Shown here: one piece after another, positions 44,322 to 51,957 of the stretch
Numbering within the stretch: the first letter of the stretch is position 1
Layout of the letters: the number at the start of each line of letters is the position of its first letter
Source: Bacteroidaceae bacterium
Lineage (GTDB): Bacteria; Bacteroidota; Bacteroidia; Bacteroidales; Bacteroidaceae
Length of the DNA: 64,000 nt
Assembly: GCA_017507385.1 (NCBI GenBank)
Contig: JAFWAX010000049.1
Span: forward strand, 1 to 64,000
Reading direction: 5' to 3'
Notes under the pieces: generated by a model
Databases searched by the model: none
Seen by the model: only the letters and a program-made list of their open reading frames with translations
What the model was told of the DNA's origin: nothing
Program-made: the position numbers and the translations under genes

Positions 44322-46646
44322 TTATTTAATTGTAAATGTCACCATGACGTCAACAGTCTTGCTGCCGCGCTGATACTGCATCTGCACCGTGTGGGCATCG
44401 CCCTTCCGGCAATTGTAAGGATGGCAGCCATACGCCCAGGAGTAGAGGTCGTTGCTTTCGATGTAGGCGTGCACATTGCCCCAATTGAAGTCGGCGGTAT
44501 TGCCGCTTGCGTCAAACCATGCTCCGTATCGTCCTGCAGCCGTGTTCTGTCCCACGCTGCCATCGGCATTCAGAGCGACGAGCTTGTCTGGAGTTCCTCC
44601 AAGGAAGGTCTCCACCTCGTTCTTGCTAACTTCTATCTTGCCATCCTGTGTATATCCACCACTAAAGTTCATCTCGGCAGAGATGTTGATGGTCTTTTTT
44701 TCGGCAACCGGGGCATCGTCTGAAGAGCCGTCGTCATTGAACTCGCCCGGGTGTATATAGAAGGTTACGAACACCTTCACTACCTTTGAACCCAACTGAT
44801 ACTGCATGGCTACAACATGCTTCTCGCCAGGAGCGCAATTGCCGGGATGACAGCCAAACGACCAAGAGTAGAGGTCGTTGCCCTCAATGAACACATGCAC
44901 ATTGCCCCAATTGTAATCGGCGGTATTGCCTTTTGCGTCAAACCAGGCTCCGTATAGCCCTGCCGCCGTGTTCTGTCCCACGCCGCCGTTAGCATTCAGA
45001 GGAACGAGCTTTTCTGGAACGCCTCCAAGCAGCTCCTGCACTGCGGTCTTGTCTATTTTTATCTTATAGTCCTGATTGTAACCTCCATAGAAATCCATTT
45101 CAGCACGAACGTAGACTGCGCCGTCTTTCGTTGTAACAACAGGCTCGGCAATTGTTGTCTCCTCTTCTTGCTCGTCCGCATCAGGATAATCCGCTATCAC
45201 GCCGTCCAAGTAGTCCTTGCGGTTCTTCAACCATTTTGCCATTTTTCCGATTTCCTCCTGCACATCATAGTCTCCCCCTCTATAAGGATACTTCAGCGGC
45301 CACCTCTTCACATCGCGCTCATAAGCGCCCTTGTTCATCTCATCTATATATTTCTGTATCTCAACCCAGTTACGGGTATAGATGGAATCGCTCACATCCT
45401 CCCATGCCTGCTTGTACTGCGCCACAAACTCCTTGCTGCCGAACATGTCACGGAAGAACTTATTGATACTGTAATTAGCGCCCCCCGCATTAAGAGGGTC
45501 TCTTCCATAGATCAGCTCCTTGTAACTCGAGAAGTAAGTGTGATTCTCTGTCCAATCCGCCCAATCGAAATCATAAGCAGCATCCCAGTCCCAAACCGGA
45601 CCGAAGACGTACTTGCCCCCTTTGTCCTTATACATATAGAGGCTGCGAGGCGCGTCTATCTCAACATTGTAGAGGAACTCGTGCAACTGCAAGATGGCGA
45701 TGAACGAGGGGATGTCCATCAGGCTGTCAACCACAGTATAGTCTTTTGCCTTGACGGCTCTCTCCAGCACGGCGAAGTCGGCCTTGATGGAATCCAACTT
45801 CTCAACAGGAATGTCTTCTGGCTCTTTCACGCACATCGGCAAATCATACACCTCGCTCCAGAAGTTGTCGGCGGCATCAGGACTAAGCTCAGGCCCATCA
45901 TCTTTGTCGAAAGACATCAGCACACCTTCCTCTTTATCAATATTTACACGCTTCTCTCCTATCTCTACTTTTTCTGTCAACTGATATACGCCCACATAGT
46001 CGCCATTCAGGAACATCTCGACAAAGCGGCTGTTCACCGTGTGTGGAAGGCCCATCCAGCGTGCCGTTTCGAAGGCGAACATGTTCATCATGTCTGTCAC
46101 ATCACGATAGTTGGAGAGCAGGTTCCAGTTTTTCGCCTTGCCCATGCCCAACAGCTTATGCTTCTCATCGAGCTTGAACTTGTAAGGCTTCTTGTCGTAA
46201 AAGAGCCAGCTGGAATTTCCGCGACCCTTGATTCGCCCCGTGCCTGAATAATCAGAGTATTCTCCCTTGCCATCAAGAGAGAAATGGCAATTAATCCACT
46301 CTTCCTTATCTTTAATTTCCTGCCCATTCTCCGTAGTGATGTAAAGCGTGAAGACACGATACTTGTCATGCCCCTTCTCCTCATCAGCCAAATCATTTGC
46401 GAAGCTGATGCTGTCCAGACCCTCCACATCAAACGGCACAATCATCTCTCCCCCTTCCTTATCCAAGGCGTATCCGCGCAGCTCTGTCTCATCGTCTGAG
46501 AATTCAAACTGCGACATCTTGTCTATCTCCAACGGGAAAGTCCAAGACTCTCCATCATAACTGCGATGCACTTTCATCCATTCTTGAGCATTGACTGCCC
46601 AGCAAACGGACAGCATCGCCAATGTTACTAAAAGCTTCTTTTTCAT
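44322..46646 (-). CDS. CotH kinase family protein with two C-terminal repeats
   Basis: 774 aa, signal peptide ending WAVNAQ. The CotH-type kinase domain spans about 95-430: GTGRIKGRGNSSW, KKPYKFKLDEK, GVYQLTEKVEIG and VWDWDAAYDFDWADW. Two copies of a ~110-residue module follow (about 520-640 and 665-774; DUF4859-like), each with GGxxDKLVxLNA.GxVGQNTAAG and WGNVHxxIExNDLYSW. The role is probably phosphorylation or handling of an exported substrate; the target is unknown. It has a perfect promoter (46678-46710). Confidence 0.87.
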   Translation of the reverse strand: MKKKLLVTLAMLSVCWAVNAQEWMKVHRSYDGESWTFPLEIDKMSQFEFSDDETELRGYALDKEGGEMIVPFDVEGLDSISFANDLADEEKGHDKYRVFTLYITTENGQEIKDKEEWINCHFSLDGKGEYSDYSGTGRIKGRGNSSWLFYDKKPYKFKLDEKHKLLGMGKAKNWNLLSNYRDVTDMMNMFAFETARWMGLPHTVNSRFVEMFLNGDYVGVYQLTEKVEIGEKRVNIDKEEGVLMSFDKDDGPELSPDAADNFWSEVYDLPMCVKEPEDIPVEKLDSIKADFAVLERAVKAKDYTVVDSLMDIPSFIAILQLHEFLYNVEIDAPRSLYMYKDKGGKYVFGPVWDWDAAYDFDWADWTENHTYFSSYKELIYGRDPLNAGGANYSINKFFRDMFGSKEFVAQYKQAWEDVSDSIYTRNWVEIQKYIDEMNKGAYERDVKRWPLKYPYRGGDYDVQEEIGKMAKWLKNRKDYLDGVIADYPDADEQEEETTIAEPVVTTKDGAVYVRAEMDFYGGYNQDYKIKIDKTAVQELLGGVPEKLVPLNANGGVGQNTAAGLYGAWFDAKGNTADYNWGNVHVFIEGNDLYSWSFGCHPGNCAPGEKHVVAMQYQLGSKVVKVFVTFYIHPGEFNDDGSSDDAPVAEKKTINISAEMNFSGGYTQDGKIEVSKNEVETFLGGTPDKLVALNADGSVGQNTAAGRYGAWFDASGNTADFNWGNVHAYIESNDLYSWAYGCHPYNCRKGDAHTVQMQYQRGSKTVDVMVTFTIK

Positions 46647-46677
46647 GAGTTTCTCTTTAGCTAATCTTTCTTACCTT

Positions 46678-46710
46678 GCAAAGGTACATCGTTTTTTTGT
46701 AATCACCAAA
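46678..46710 (-). promoter_or_regulatory. Full promoter of the cotH-metY unit
   Basis: Minus strand TTTG (46710-46707), 20 bp, TACCTTTGC (46686-46678). Confidence 0.85.
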
Positions 46711-46716
46711 AGAGCT

Positions 46717-46757
46717 ATAAAAAAAGAGGCGCACCGAACACAAATTCAGTGCGCCTC
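46717..46757 (-). terminator. Terminator after the decayed gdhA tail
   Basis: A 9-bp stem (GAGGCGCAC / GTGCGCCTC) followed on the minus strand by a T-run. It stands where the intact gdhA gene also has its terminator (50285-50312), so it came with the gdhA tail. Confidence 0.75.
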
Positions 46758-46806
46758 CGCTATTTTGTGCTGCGCTTACTCTATCTGCGCAAAACTTTCT
46801 ACGTTT

Positions 46807-46928
46807 TTATACGATGCCCTGAGCCATCATAGCCTTAGCAACCTTCATGAAGCCTGCAACGTTTGCACCCTTCACGTAGTTCACATAGCCATCAGCCTCG
46901 GTGCCGTACTTCACGCAGTTCTCGTGGA
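46807..46928 (-). pseudogene. Orphan 3' tail of a gdhA gene
   Basis: About 122 bp ending in TAA, roughly 91 percent identical by eye to the end of the intact gdhA (50342-50463). The minus frame reads HENCVKYGTEADGYVNYV then KGANVAGFMKVAKAMMAQGIV. Upstream it is joined, after about 65 bp of unrelated sequence, to the head of a metY gene. Confidence 0.85.
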
Positions 46929-46997
46929 AAAAGCGCGGATGAAAACCTCATTTATGTCTCAAATTCCAGAACCAAACCCTAAAGCGATGATAAAGGC

Positions 46998-47061
46998 TGG
47001 GCTCTTTTGTTTGTTTCCATCCGCCATGAATGCAGATGGTTTCAAGATTTCTCTTACTAAT
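46998..47061 (-). pseudogene. Orphan 5' head of a metY gene
   Basis: The minus strand reads NLETICIHGGWKQTKEP, matching NLETLCIHGGWKPTKGEP at the start of the intact metY. The start codon position holds ATT instead of ATG. About 78 percent nucleotide identity by eye indicates a diverged homologue, not a fresh copy. It keeps a promoter (47087-47119). Confidence 0.75.
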
Positions 47062-47086
47062 ATTGTTGGTTTTAGTTTTTTGTCAT

Positions 47087-47119
47087 ACAAAGGTACAACA
47101 AAAAAACGCATCAAGCAAA
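47087..47119 (-). promoter_or_regulatory. Intact promoter in front of the metY-head scar
   Basis: Minus strand TTTG (47119-47116), 20 bp, TACCTTTGT (47095-47087). It would drive a transcript through the metY-head/gdhA-tail chimera up to the terminator at 46717. Confidence 0.65.
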
Positions 47120-47135
47120 TGATCGATGCGTTTTT
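47102..47135. terminator. Hairpin overlapping the scar promoter
   Basis: AAAAACGCATC (47102-47112) and GATGCGTTTTT (47125-47135), an 11-bp perfect stem with flanking A/T runs; a bidirectional terminator that contains the -33 box. Confidence 0.7.
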
Positions 47136-47188
47136 CTTATAGATAATCGTTTACTCTGCACATCTATTCATCCCCTTTTCATTTTTTC

Positions 47189-47221
47189 TTTGTCTATTCC
47201 AATCCTTTTCCGTAATTTTGC
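47189..47221 (+). promoter_or_regulatory. Full promoter of the structured RNA candidate
   Basis: TTTG (47189-47192), 20 bp, TAATTTTGC (47213-47221). Predicted start near 47228. Confidence 0.75.
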
Positions 47222-47227
47222 CACCGC

Positions 47228-47402
47228 ATTCTGAAAAGAGTGCAAGACATATTGCTCTATAGCCTCTCATTCACCACCACGAGAAAGAGCAGATGTACAT
47301 TATTGGAGCTGCACCCATAGGGCGCAGATTTCTCCCGTATATGTACATGGTTTGTGGTGAACCGAGAGGCGTATGGCGAAAGTCTGCGTCTCTTTTTATT
47401 TT
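47228..47402 (+). ncRNA. Candidate structured RNA (about 175 nt, 6S-like layout)
   Basis: Nested complementary arms give one long, interrupted hairpin: GCCTCTC (47262-47268) with GAGAGGC (47364-47370); TTCACCAC (47270-47277) with GTGGTGAA (47354-47361); ATGTACAT (47293-47300) with ATGTACAT (47341-47348); and an apical CTGC-CCC / GGG-GCAG stem (47309-47327). An internal loop separates the second and third arms. A T-run at 47392-47402 ends it. The layout, a long stem with a central bubble and its own promoter, resembles 6S RNA or the Bacteroidales-1 type of conserved RNA, but no family is proven. It could also be the leader of the gene at 47430. Confidence 0.6.
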
Positions 47403-47429
47403 TATTGTTTAACACCCAATATCTCAATT

Positions 47430-48158
47430 ATGGAATACGTTATAATTAGTTTGGAAAGTCGCAACCTAATCCCAGAAGGAGAGGTTTTGTACATCAAGGC
47501 AAATCCTGTTAAAGATGCAGGAGAAAGTTTCCGTCATGTAGAAGAAATGTTCGGAAAGAAATATTATAATTATTCAATGATGGAATGTAGTGAAACGGAT
47601 TATTTTATTCTTCCATTTTCAGAGAGAGACCTTCAACGATTCATCTCAATTGCAAAAAGAACTCAGAATCCACAAAATTACGATTCTTTTTGGTCACCCA
47701 ACATGCATGATTTCCATAAAGTTGAAATGAAAATTGAAGATACAGGAAAGATTACCGAAGTTTATGAGCATAAAAACTTATATAAACCCTTATATTCTTT
47801 TATCCCAGTATCAGACATTGTATATGGAAATATTAACGGAGATGAAATATTTGTGATTGATGCCTGCAAACGACTCAATGGTGCACCATTTTCTGACAAG
47901 CCGGAAGATTACATTCCCCACCACTTTGTTTATGCTGCTTCAGAAAGGAATAGGTATATGTCAGAAATACAAGAAGCAAGGCAACAGAACAAAAGGTGGA
48001 CTCCTGACCTTAGACACTTTGTCAAAGAGAGCATTACTATCAAATTCACAGATCGTTTCACTGGCGAGCCTGGCCAAGAGGAACGTGATTTGTATATCTC
48101 GCGAAAACTTTCATATCCTATTATAATGGAAAATCTAAACAAATTGCCACTATTCTAA
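47430..48158 (+). CDS. Orphan protein of unknown function
   Basis: 242 aa from MEYVIISLESRNLIPEGEVLYI. There is no signal peptide or membrane segment. Aromatic- and charge-rich, probably a cytoplasmic alpha/beta protein (FVYAASERNRYMSEIQEARQ near 180-200). Codon use is clearly more AT-rich than in neighbours, as for the ATPase pair. It follows the structured RNA by 27 bp and lies in the cargo bracketed by gdhA tails, so it may belong to the same module. No function can be named. Confidence 0.7.
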   Translation: MEYVIISLESRNLIPEGEVLYIKANPVKDAGESFRHVEEMFGKKYYNYSMMECSETDYFILPFSERDLQRFISIAKRTQNPQNYDSFWSPNMHDFHKVEMKIEDTGKITEVYEHKNLYKPLYSFIPVSDIVYGNINGDEIFVIDACKRLNGAPFSDKPEDYIPHHFVYAASERNRYMSEIQEARQQNKRWTPDLRHFVKESITIKFTDRFTGEPGQEERDLYISRKLSYPIIMENLNKLPLF

Positions 48159-48259
48159 TATTTAGCCTCGACAATGATTAACATATCCTTCACTCAATGA
48201 AGAGTATTTGATTTTCATTCTCCCAAAGTTACAATATATTCGATTCAGTTATGAAACTC

Positions 48260-48293
48260 AATCGGCTCAAACACTTCCACGTTTGAGCCGATT
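48260..48293. terminator. Hairpin between the orphan gene and the Toprim-like gene
   Basis: A 13-bp perfect stem (AATCGGCTCAAAC / GTTTGAGCCGATT), 8-nt loop. No strong T-run, but it lies between convergent genes. Confidence 0.6.
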
Positions 48294-48402
48294 CTTATAT
48301 GAGTCGATTTTCATCGACAAGTTCTATACATTTTCACTTTAGAATGATTCTGCCATCAAATCCTTTCGACCAATCAAGCTGAAGATGGTGATTTCATTGT
48401 CC

Positions 48403-48945
48403 TCATTTGAGGACTATAAAGAACTGAACAAGGTTTTCTGCCTTACTTTGATAGCGTTGTTCTTTCAAGTAGTTCAAAACACAACAGAGTGTAGATATCT
48501 CTGCATTATGTTTAATTGCCTTGAAAAGTTTTTTAAATCGTATATCGTGTTTTGTATCGACTGCTTTCGTCTGCTTCTTGAAACCTTCCAAATCTGAGGA
48601 CAAACTGAAGTCGGACATACAAACACCCTGCTCTTCGGCACAATCCAAGATAAATTGGTCCATTGCAGGCTTTATCATCACAAGATAGTGAGGCTTAACA
48701 TTGTGCTTCATCAAAGACAGATGTTTGGAATGAGCTATCTCAGTAAATTCTTTGACATATGAAGGCTGCCGTTTGTCAGAATCAATAATTCCAACTGCGA
48801 AGCCATCATTGAGCACTTTACCTTTCATCGTATTAACCACAGTGTTGCACCCTTTCTGATGATTTACGCCATCCGTCTCCAAAAGGGATTCGACTAAGTT
48901 CGTGTCAACATAGCACTCTGGTACGAAATACAAATCTTTCATCAT
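48403..48945 (-). CDS. Toprim-like partner of the adjacent ATPase
   Basis: 180 aa. The N-terminus YFVPECYVDTNLVESLLE and the segment FAVGIIDSDKR give the E ... DxD pattern of Toprim-type nuclease domains; the rest is helical. It starts 5 bp after the ATPase gene, so they form one unit. OLD, Gabija and PARIS defence systems pair an ABC/AAA-type ATPase with a Toprim or Toprim-like protein; this pair has the same logic, but sequence alone does not assign it to one of them. Confidence 0.6.
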   Translation of the reverse strand: MMKDLYFVPECYVDTNLVESLLETDGVNHQKGCNTVVNTMKGKVLNDGFAVGIIDSDKRQPSYVKEFTEIAHSKHLSLMKHNVKPHYLVMIKPAMDQFILDCAEEQGVCMSDFSLSSDLEGFKKQTKAVDTKHDIRFKKLFKAIKHNAEISTLCCVLNYLKEQRYQSKAENLVQFFIVLK

Positions 48946-48950
48946 CTGAT

Positions 48951-50126
48951 TCAGCTCAAAGTTTCTATATTGAAGAAGGCATCCACACCATAGTCATACA
49001 TCTCCTGCAAATTCTCTTCTGTGGCAGTCTTGACAATAATCTGGTTTTCTCTATAGCTTGTGAAAAACAGACTGATATCCTCATCTTGTTTCTCCAAGAA
49101 GGCATTAAGTATATAAGGGCTATGTGTAGCCACAAAAAGATTATTGGGAATATCCCCCTTCGTCATATCCAGCAGCCACTCCACAAGATTTGTCTGCGTG
49201 GGTGGAAAAAGATTTGCCTCGGGCTCTTCAAGGAAGATGTCGCAATGGTCAGTAACAAGATACTGAAAAATAATATTTTGCATCTTTTTTATATCGGACA
49301 TTTGTACAGAATAACTGCTTCCATCCAGCTCTATCATAAATGAAGGATGTCCTTGCTTTACATCTTTCCCTATAACAGGCTCTCCATATATTGGAATAAA
49401 ATGACCATATACTATTTCAGCTAAACTTTTTTCTTCCTTGCTTCCTGTAATACTTGTGTCTACAATTCTGCTTTCCTTAATAATGGACAAATAATTAAGA
49501 TGCACAAACAATGGTATAAGAGACTGAAGACCACTCGAAGTATTTGTGAAATCAAGTGTCACACCATCTGCGACTTGAACCTTATCGGATTTCGTATCAG
49601 AATCATAATGATAAGATACGCCAAGATTTAATACAGACAAATCCTTCGTGGTAGCCTGTCTGGCAGTTTCCCAATCTGCCATGAAATCACGAATATTGTC
49701 ATCAGCGAACTTCACTTGGAACCAGTTGGGAATAGCTGCCACCAAATTACGCTCAGCAGGGATATAGGTCACTTTAGAACGATGATAATTCCAACGGTCC
49801 TCTTTCCATTCGAACTTGAAGGTCTTGCAAGTATTGTCGTATGAGAAAGCCATGAAATCAGACTCGTAACCAATAAAGGTATCATCCTTAATGTACCCTT
49901 TCAGTTTGTGGAAGCGTTCCAATTCTCTCAGAAAGTTATCATCTTTTGAAAAGAAATCGGCAGTCTGGGTCAATTCGATACGCTTCTCAACCCACGTACA
50001 ATAGCAGGCTGTTTTCAGCACACAACTCTTACCCGAACTCTGCGAACCAATGATAACATTGATGCGCTTCAGTTCGACATCGGCCTCTTTCAACGGTCCC
50101 AAATTACGAATCACGAGATGTTTCAT
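48951..50126 (-). CDS. OLD/AAA_15-type ABC-like ATPase (candidate defence protein)
   Basis: 391 aa from MKHLVIRNLGPLKEADVEL, the canonical start of this family; the frame runs 19 codons further up. Walker A GSQSSGKS (about residues 28-35), ABC-type signature NTSSGLQSL (about 216-224), Walker B DIFLEEPEANLFP and the H-loop ATHSPYIL. No nuclease domain of its own. It is encoded with a Toprim-like partner, AT-rich, and lies between intact gdhA and an orphan gdhA tail. Likely a two-gene defence or repair system; the trigger is unknown. Confidence 0.8.
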   Translation of the reverse strand: MKHLVIRNLGPLKEADVELKRINVIIGSQSSGKSCVLKTACYCTWVEKRIELTQTADFFSKDDNFLRELERFHKLKGYIKDDTFIGYESDFMAFSYDNTCKTFKFEWKEDRWNYHRSKVTYIPAERNLVAAIPNWFQVKFADDNIRDFMADWETARQATTKDLSVLNLGVSYHYDSDTKSDKVQVADGVTLDFTNTSSGLQSLIPLFVHLNYLSIIKESRIVDTSITGSKEEKSLAEIVYGHFIPIYGEPVIGKDVKQGHPSFMIELDGSSYSVQMSDIKKMQNIIFQYLVTDHCDIFLEEPEANLFPPTQTNLVEWLLDMTKGDIPNNLFVATHSPYILNAFLEKQDEDISLFFTSYRENQIIVKTATEENLQEMYDYGVDAFFNIETLS

Positions 50127-50284
50127 GGTTACAAAGGTACTACTTTCCCATGAGATAATAACAGAATTCATCGAAAAGTTCATCTTTTTTTATTCATATT
50201 TATATATCAGTAAAGAAAAAAAATGCCTCTTTGCCACCAACAAAAGCCTTCAACATCCTATTTGTACTTATGGTATAAACAAAA

Positions 50285-50312
50285 GGTGCATCGAACACGA
50301 GTCCGATGCACC
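50285..50312 (-). terminator. Terminator of gdhA
   Basis: A 9-bp stem (GGTGCATCG / CGATGCACC) followed on the minus strand by CTTTTGTTT, 30 bp after the stop. Confidence 0.75.
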
Positions 50313-50341
50313 ATCTTTATATTAGAATCTATTGTTCCGAA

Positions 50342-51679
50342 TTATACGATGCCCTGAGCCATCATAGCCTTCGCAACTTTCATGAAGCCTGCCACGTTGG
50401 CACCCTTCACGTAGTTCACATAGCCATCAGCCTCCTTACCGTAAATTACGCAATTCTCGTGGATGTTCTCCATGATCCAGAGCAACTTAGCGTCAACCTC
50501 CTCAGCTGTCCAAGAAAGACGCTCTGAGTTCTGTGACATCTCAAGACCTGAAACAGAAACACCGCCTGCGTTTGAAGCCTTACCAGGAGAGTACAGAATC
50601 TTAGCCTCTTGGAATACGCGGATAGCGCCTGGAGTAGATGGCATGTTAGCACCTTCTGCAACAGCAATGACGCCATTAGCAACAAGCGCCTTAGCTGCCT
50701 CTTCGTTCAATTCGTTCTGAGTTGCGCATGGAAGGGCGATGTCAGCCTTCTCAAACCAAGGCTTAGCTCCTTCTACATATTTAGCTGTTGGGTACTTATC
50801 AACATACTCCTTGATACGTCCACGATAAACGTTCTTCAGTTCCATGATATAATCAAGCTTCTCGCGAGTGATACCATCTGGATCGTAGATGTAACCGTTT
50901 GAGTCAGACATCGTCATTGGAGTTCCGCCAAGCTGGAGCACCTTCTCTGCTGCATACTGAGCAACGTTTCCTGCACCAGAGATGAGCACCTTCTTGCCCT
51001 CAACAGTCTCACCCTTAGTCTTCAGCATGGCACGGAGGAAATATACTGTACCATAGCCTGTTGCCTCCGGACGAACAAGAGAACCGCCAAATTCACGTCC
51101 TTTGCCTGTAAATACGCCAGAGAACTCATGGGTAAGTTTCTTGTACATGCCAAACATATAGCCAACCTCACGGCCACCAACACCTATGTCACCAGCAGGC
51201 ACGTCTACGTCTGGACCAATATGGCGAGTGAGCTCAAGCATGAAAGCCTGGCAGAAACGCATCACTTCAGCATTTGACTTACCACGTGGAGAGAAGTCAG
51301 AACCTCCCTTGCCACCACCCATTGGGAGAGTTGTAAGCGAGTTCTTGAAAGTCTGCTCGAATGCAAGGAACTTGAGGATGCTGAGGTTTACAGAACTGTG
51401 GAAACGGACACCGCCCTTGTAAGGGCCAATAGCGTTGTTATGCTGCACACGGTAACCCATATTTGTCTGAACCTGCCCCTTATCGTCCATCCAAGTAACG
51501 CGGAACTGGTAAATACGCTCTGGAATGCAGAGGCGTTCAATCAAATTCATCTTGTCGAACTCTGGGTGCTTGTTATACTCCTCTTCAATCGTTGAGAGCA
51601 CCTCTTCTACTGCCTGATGATATTCAGGCTCATTTGGAAAACGACGCATCAGGTCTTCCAATACTTTTTTTGCGTCCAT
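50342..51679 (-). CDS. gdhA: NADP(H)-type glutamate dehydrogenase
   Basis: 445 aa, the usual hexameric GDH length. Substrate and catalytic lysines: K88 in GPYKGGVRF, K112 in QTFKNSL and K124 in MGGGKGGSDF. The nucleotide-binding Rossmann part has SGAGNVAQYAAEKVLQLGG. It assimilates ammonia into glutamate, the main nitrogen entry in Prevotella. It has a perfect promoter (51808-51840). Its 3' 122 bp is duplicated at 46807. Confidence 0.95.
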   Translation of the reverse strand: MDAKKVLEDLMRRFPNEPEYHQAVEEVLSTIEEEYNKHPEFDKMNLIERLCIPERIYQFRVTWMDDKGQVQTNMGYRVQHNNAIGPYKGGVRFHSSVNLSILKFLAFEQTFKNSLTTLPMGGGKGGSDFSPRGKSNAEVMRFCQAFMLELTRHIGPDVDVPAGDIGVGGREVGYMFGMYKKLTHEFSGVFTGKGREFGGSLVRPEATGYGTVYFLRAMLKTKGETVEGKKVLISGAGNVAQYAAEKVLQLGGTPMTMSDSNGYIYDPDGITREKLDYIMELKNVYRGRIKEYVDKYPTAKYVEGAKPWFEKADIALPCATQNELNEEAAKALVANGVIAVAEGANMPSTPGAIRVFQEAKILYSPGKASNAGGVSVSGLEMSQNSERLSWTAEEVDAKLLWIMENIHENCVIYGKEADGYVNYVKGANVAGFMKVAKAMMAQGIV

Positions 51680-51807
51680 GTGAAAAACTTTTATTAAATA
51701 TTTTGAATTATTTTACTTACTGAATGACGAAGCGCAAACGCTGTATGCCCAAGTCCTAAAAACGGACATTCTAACACGATTTTTCGCCTTCATTTCTTAT
51801 TTCGGGT

Positions 51808-51840
51808 GCAAAGTTAGAAATTTTCTACAAATACAACAAA
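51808..51840 (-). promoter_or_regulatory. Full promoter of gdhA
   Basis: Minus strand TTTG (51840-51837), 20 bp, TAACTTTGC (51816-51808); about 130-nt leader. Confidence 0.8.
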
Positions 51841-51899
51841 AAATCTAACAAAAAAACACAAATTCACAGAAAAAAGTTTCAAAATAACAAAAAAAACGT

Positions 51900-51908
51900 T
51901 ATCTTTGT
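51900..51908 (+). promoter_or_regulatory. -7 promoter box of pepP
   Basis: TATCTTTGT with GTTTC about 20 bp upstream as a poor -33; divergent from the gdhA promoter. Confidence 0.55.
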
Positions 51909-51957
51909 AGAAAAAATACAGCTAAAACACCTTCATTCCGAATAAAAATCAAGTAGT

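Noticed and set aside
43584..46247. Long plus-strand open frames antisense to metY and cotH
   Set aside because: The minus-strand genes have clear catalytic motifs; the mirrored frames have none.
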